DNA from: Akkermansia muciniphila
GTDB taxonomy: Bacteria; Verrucomicrobiota; Verrucomicrobiia; Verrucomicrobiales; Akkermansiaceae
DNA: 64,000 nucleotides
Assembly (NCBI RefSeq): GCF_040616545.1
Contig: NZ_CP156688.1
Coordinates: 496,001-560,000, forward strand
Direction of reading: 5' to 3'
Shown here: positions 62,698 through 64,000 of the stretch, in pieces
Position numbering within the stretch: the stretch's first letter is position 1
Layout: the number at the start of each line of letters is the position of its first letter
Program-made: the position numbers and the translations under genes
The notes under the pieces: model-generated
Seen by the model: the letters and a program-made list of their open reading frames with translations, nothing else
The model's database searches: none
Told to the model about the DNA's origin: nothing

Positions 62698-63482
62698 GCC
62701 ATCGCTCCTTTCAAATCCTGGGTGATGCGGGCGGACAACTGCGCCAGGTCCCGGTTATTAATGTCCCTGGGATGGGGGAGGCTCACAAAATACTCTTCCC
62801 GGATGCGGCCGGGATGCGGAGTAAACAGCACCACGCGGTCCCCCAGGCAAACGGCCTCGCGCATATTGTGCGTGACGAAGATGATCGTCATGCCGCAGCG
62901 GAAATGAATATCCTGAAGATCCTGGTAAAGCTGTTCGCGGGTCATGGCGTCCAGAGCGGCAAACGGCTCGTCCATCAGCAGGATGCGCGGGCTGGTAGCC
63001 AGGGCGCGGGCAAGCGCTACGCGCTGCTTCATTCCTCCGGAAAGCTCATGAATATGGGAGTGCGAACAATCCTTCAGCCCCACCAGCTCCAGATTCTTTT
63101 CCGCAATGGCGAGGCGGTCCCCCCGCGTCAGGCCGGGAGTCAGCTTCAGGCCGAACATCACATTCCCCATCACGTCCAGCCACGGAAACAGAGCGGACTC
63201 CTGGAACATCACGGTGCGGTCCCTGCCCGGCCCCGTCACGGGTTCCCCGTCCAGCTCCACCACCCCGGAAGAGGGGAATTCCAGCCCGGCGATGATATTC
63301 AGCAGGGAAGTCTTTCCACACCCGCTGGCTCCCACCAGGCAAACGAACTCGCCGCCCCTGATATTCAGATTGATCCCCTCCAGGGCCACCACCTTTCCGC
63401 GCCGCCCTTCAAACACCTTGCTCACATCCACAATGCGCAGCTTGCACCCTCCGGGACCGCAATGTTCTTCACCCATCATCAT
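62694..63482 (-). CDS. SsuB/TauB-type ABC transporter ATPase
   Basis: A 262-residue ATPase with Walker A GASGCGKTS, Q-loop MFQESALFPWLDVMGNV, signature LSGGMKQR, Walker B LLMDEPFAALD and switch His in VTHNMREA. The substrate specificity of the transporter (sulfonates, taurine or another oxyanion or thiamine precursor) is not visible from the ATPase. Confidence 0.9.
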   Translation of the reverse strand: MMMGEEHCGPGGCKLRIVDVSKVFEGRRGKVVALEGINLNIRGGEFVCLVGASGCGKTSLLNIIAGLEFPSSGVVELDGEPVTGPGRDRTVMFQESALFPWLDVMGNVMFGLKLTPGLTRGDRLAIAEKNLELVGLKDCSHSHIHELSGGMKQRVALARALATSPRILLMDEPFAALDAMTREQLYQDLQDIHFRCGMTIIFVTHNMREAVCLGDRVVLFTPHPGRIREEYFVSLPHPRDINNRDLAQLSARITQDLKGAMA

Positions 63483-64000
63483 TTTCCGGCTGCCTCCTTC
63501 ATCATGGTTAGCCGTTCCTCTTCAGCCAGCGGTTCCTCCACCGCTTCCGGAACCACCAGTCCGGCCACGTCCGGCACTTCCTTCATGAACCCCGCGTGAT
63601 GGGCGTCCTGCACAAACTGCTGGAGTTTGGGAAGGGAAACCCTGTCCTTCATGACGATGCTCTTCCAGGCCTGCGCAATCAGCGCAGGATCTATTTTGGA
63701 ATGGGTAAGCTCTTCCAGCTCCCTGACCACGATCGCCTGGGCCTCCTCCGGATTCCGGCGTATCCATTCGTTCAGCTCCTGATGCGCCTGCACCAGGGCC
63801 TTCACCACCTCCGGCTTGTCCTGAAGAAACTCCGCCCCGCACACCAGCACGGTGGCGATGGACTCCCTTTCATCCACCAGCACCTTCCCCCCCGCCGTCA
63901 TCACCAGGCGGCTCACCCACGGCTCCACCGTCCATACGCCGTCCAGTTTGCCCTGCCGGAACAGGCTCAACTGTTCCGGATTGGGAGTAGGCAGAATGGT
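63479..64000 (-). CDS. ABC substrate-binding protein (SsuA/NMT1-like), truncated at window edge
   Basis: The frame is open to the right edge, so the N-terminus (signal peptide and first lobe) is missing. The visible 173 residues are the C-terminal part of a NMT1/SsuA-like periplasmic binding protein: KLDGVWTVEPWVSRLV, VLVCGAEFLQDKPEVVKALVQAH and WKSIVMKDRVSL resemble the family. It ends 4 bp into the ATPase gene. The ligand is unknown because the binding pocket is mostly off-window. Confidence 0.85.
   Translation of the reverse strand, partial: TILPTPNPEQLSLFRQGKLDGVWTVEPWVSRLVMTAGGKVLVDERESIATVLVCGAEFLQDKPEVVKALVQAHQELNEWIRRNPEEAQAIVVRELEELTHSKIDPALIAQAWKSIVMKDRVSLPKLQQFVQDAHHAGFMKEVPDVAGLVVPEAVEEPLAEEERLTMMKEAAGK

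Noticed and set aside
1-64000. CRISPR arrays and insertion sequences
   Set aside because: No regularly spaced repeats with unique spacers and no transposase with terminal inverted repeats were seen.

Overview
The window looks like a chromosomal stretch from a mucin-associated Verrucomicrobiota bacterium, most probably Akkermansia. The genome is GC-rich and has a diderm envelope (LpxD, OmpH/Skp, NodT-type channel, autotransporter). It carries a secreted GH29 fucosidase with discoidin-like domains, a PEP-CTERM protein, an orphan pseudopilin and an autotransporter whose passenger resembles chlamydial Pmp proteins (same PVC superphylum). The genus call rests on recalled family content, not on a database search.

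Layout: 2-7057 holds the end of carA, a coupled gmd-fcl pair (GDP-L-fucose synthesis), an NhaC-type antiporter, a membrane-anchored PA14-like protein and manA. 7205-13916 holds a lipoprotein amidase, glutamate decarboxylase (minus strand) and the 1217-residue autotransporter. 14062-21430 holds a pyrD-dnaE-GNAT operon, thiE, a TetR regulator and a thioredoxin-fold protein. An octaheme/TPR cytochrome follows at 21456-23735, tandem CorC/HlyC proteins at 23828-26484 and an M42-like peptidase at 26651-27862. On the minus strand, pnp and rpsO are split by a tightly overlapped four-gene tripartite efflux operon (TetR, adaptor, MFS, outer-membrane channel).

35640-37122 holds a hexapeptide acetyltransferase and an L,D-transpeptidase. 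37234-45336 is an 8.1 kb overlapped cassette of three phage-like genes: a coiled-coil protein, a 1728-residue protein and a TerL-type terminase with its catalytic residues intact. No capsid, portal, tail or integrase genes lie beside it. It is flanked by housekeeping genes (truA, nadD), and I consider it the most unusual block here.

The remainder holds an M23 peptidase, the fucosidase, a PEP-CTERM protein, a pseudopilin, RNase PH, an AP-superfamily phosphodiesterase, bioD, and cdaA overlapped by a 50-codon CdaR-like membrane microprotein. Then come an AT-richer amidoligase-like gene, an M28 peptidase, a LolD-like ATPase, panC, ompH-lpxD, and an SsuABC/TauABC-type importer cut by the right edge.

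Several genes (pyrD, thiE, the M42, M28 and AP-superfamily genes, cdaA) have a sigma70-like -10 hexamer only 6-9 nt before the start codon, which predicts leaderless or nearly leaderless mRNAs. manA (Fru-6-P to Man-6-P) plus gmd and fcl suggest self-made GDP-fucose, while the fucosidase releases fucose from host glycans. No rRNA, tRNA, CRISPR array or insertion sequence was recognised.
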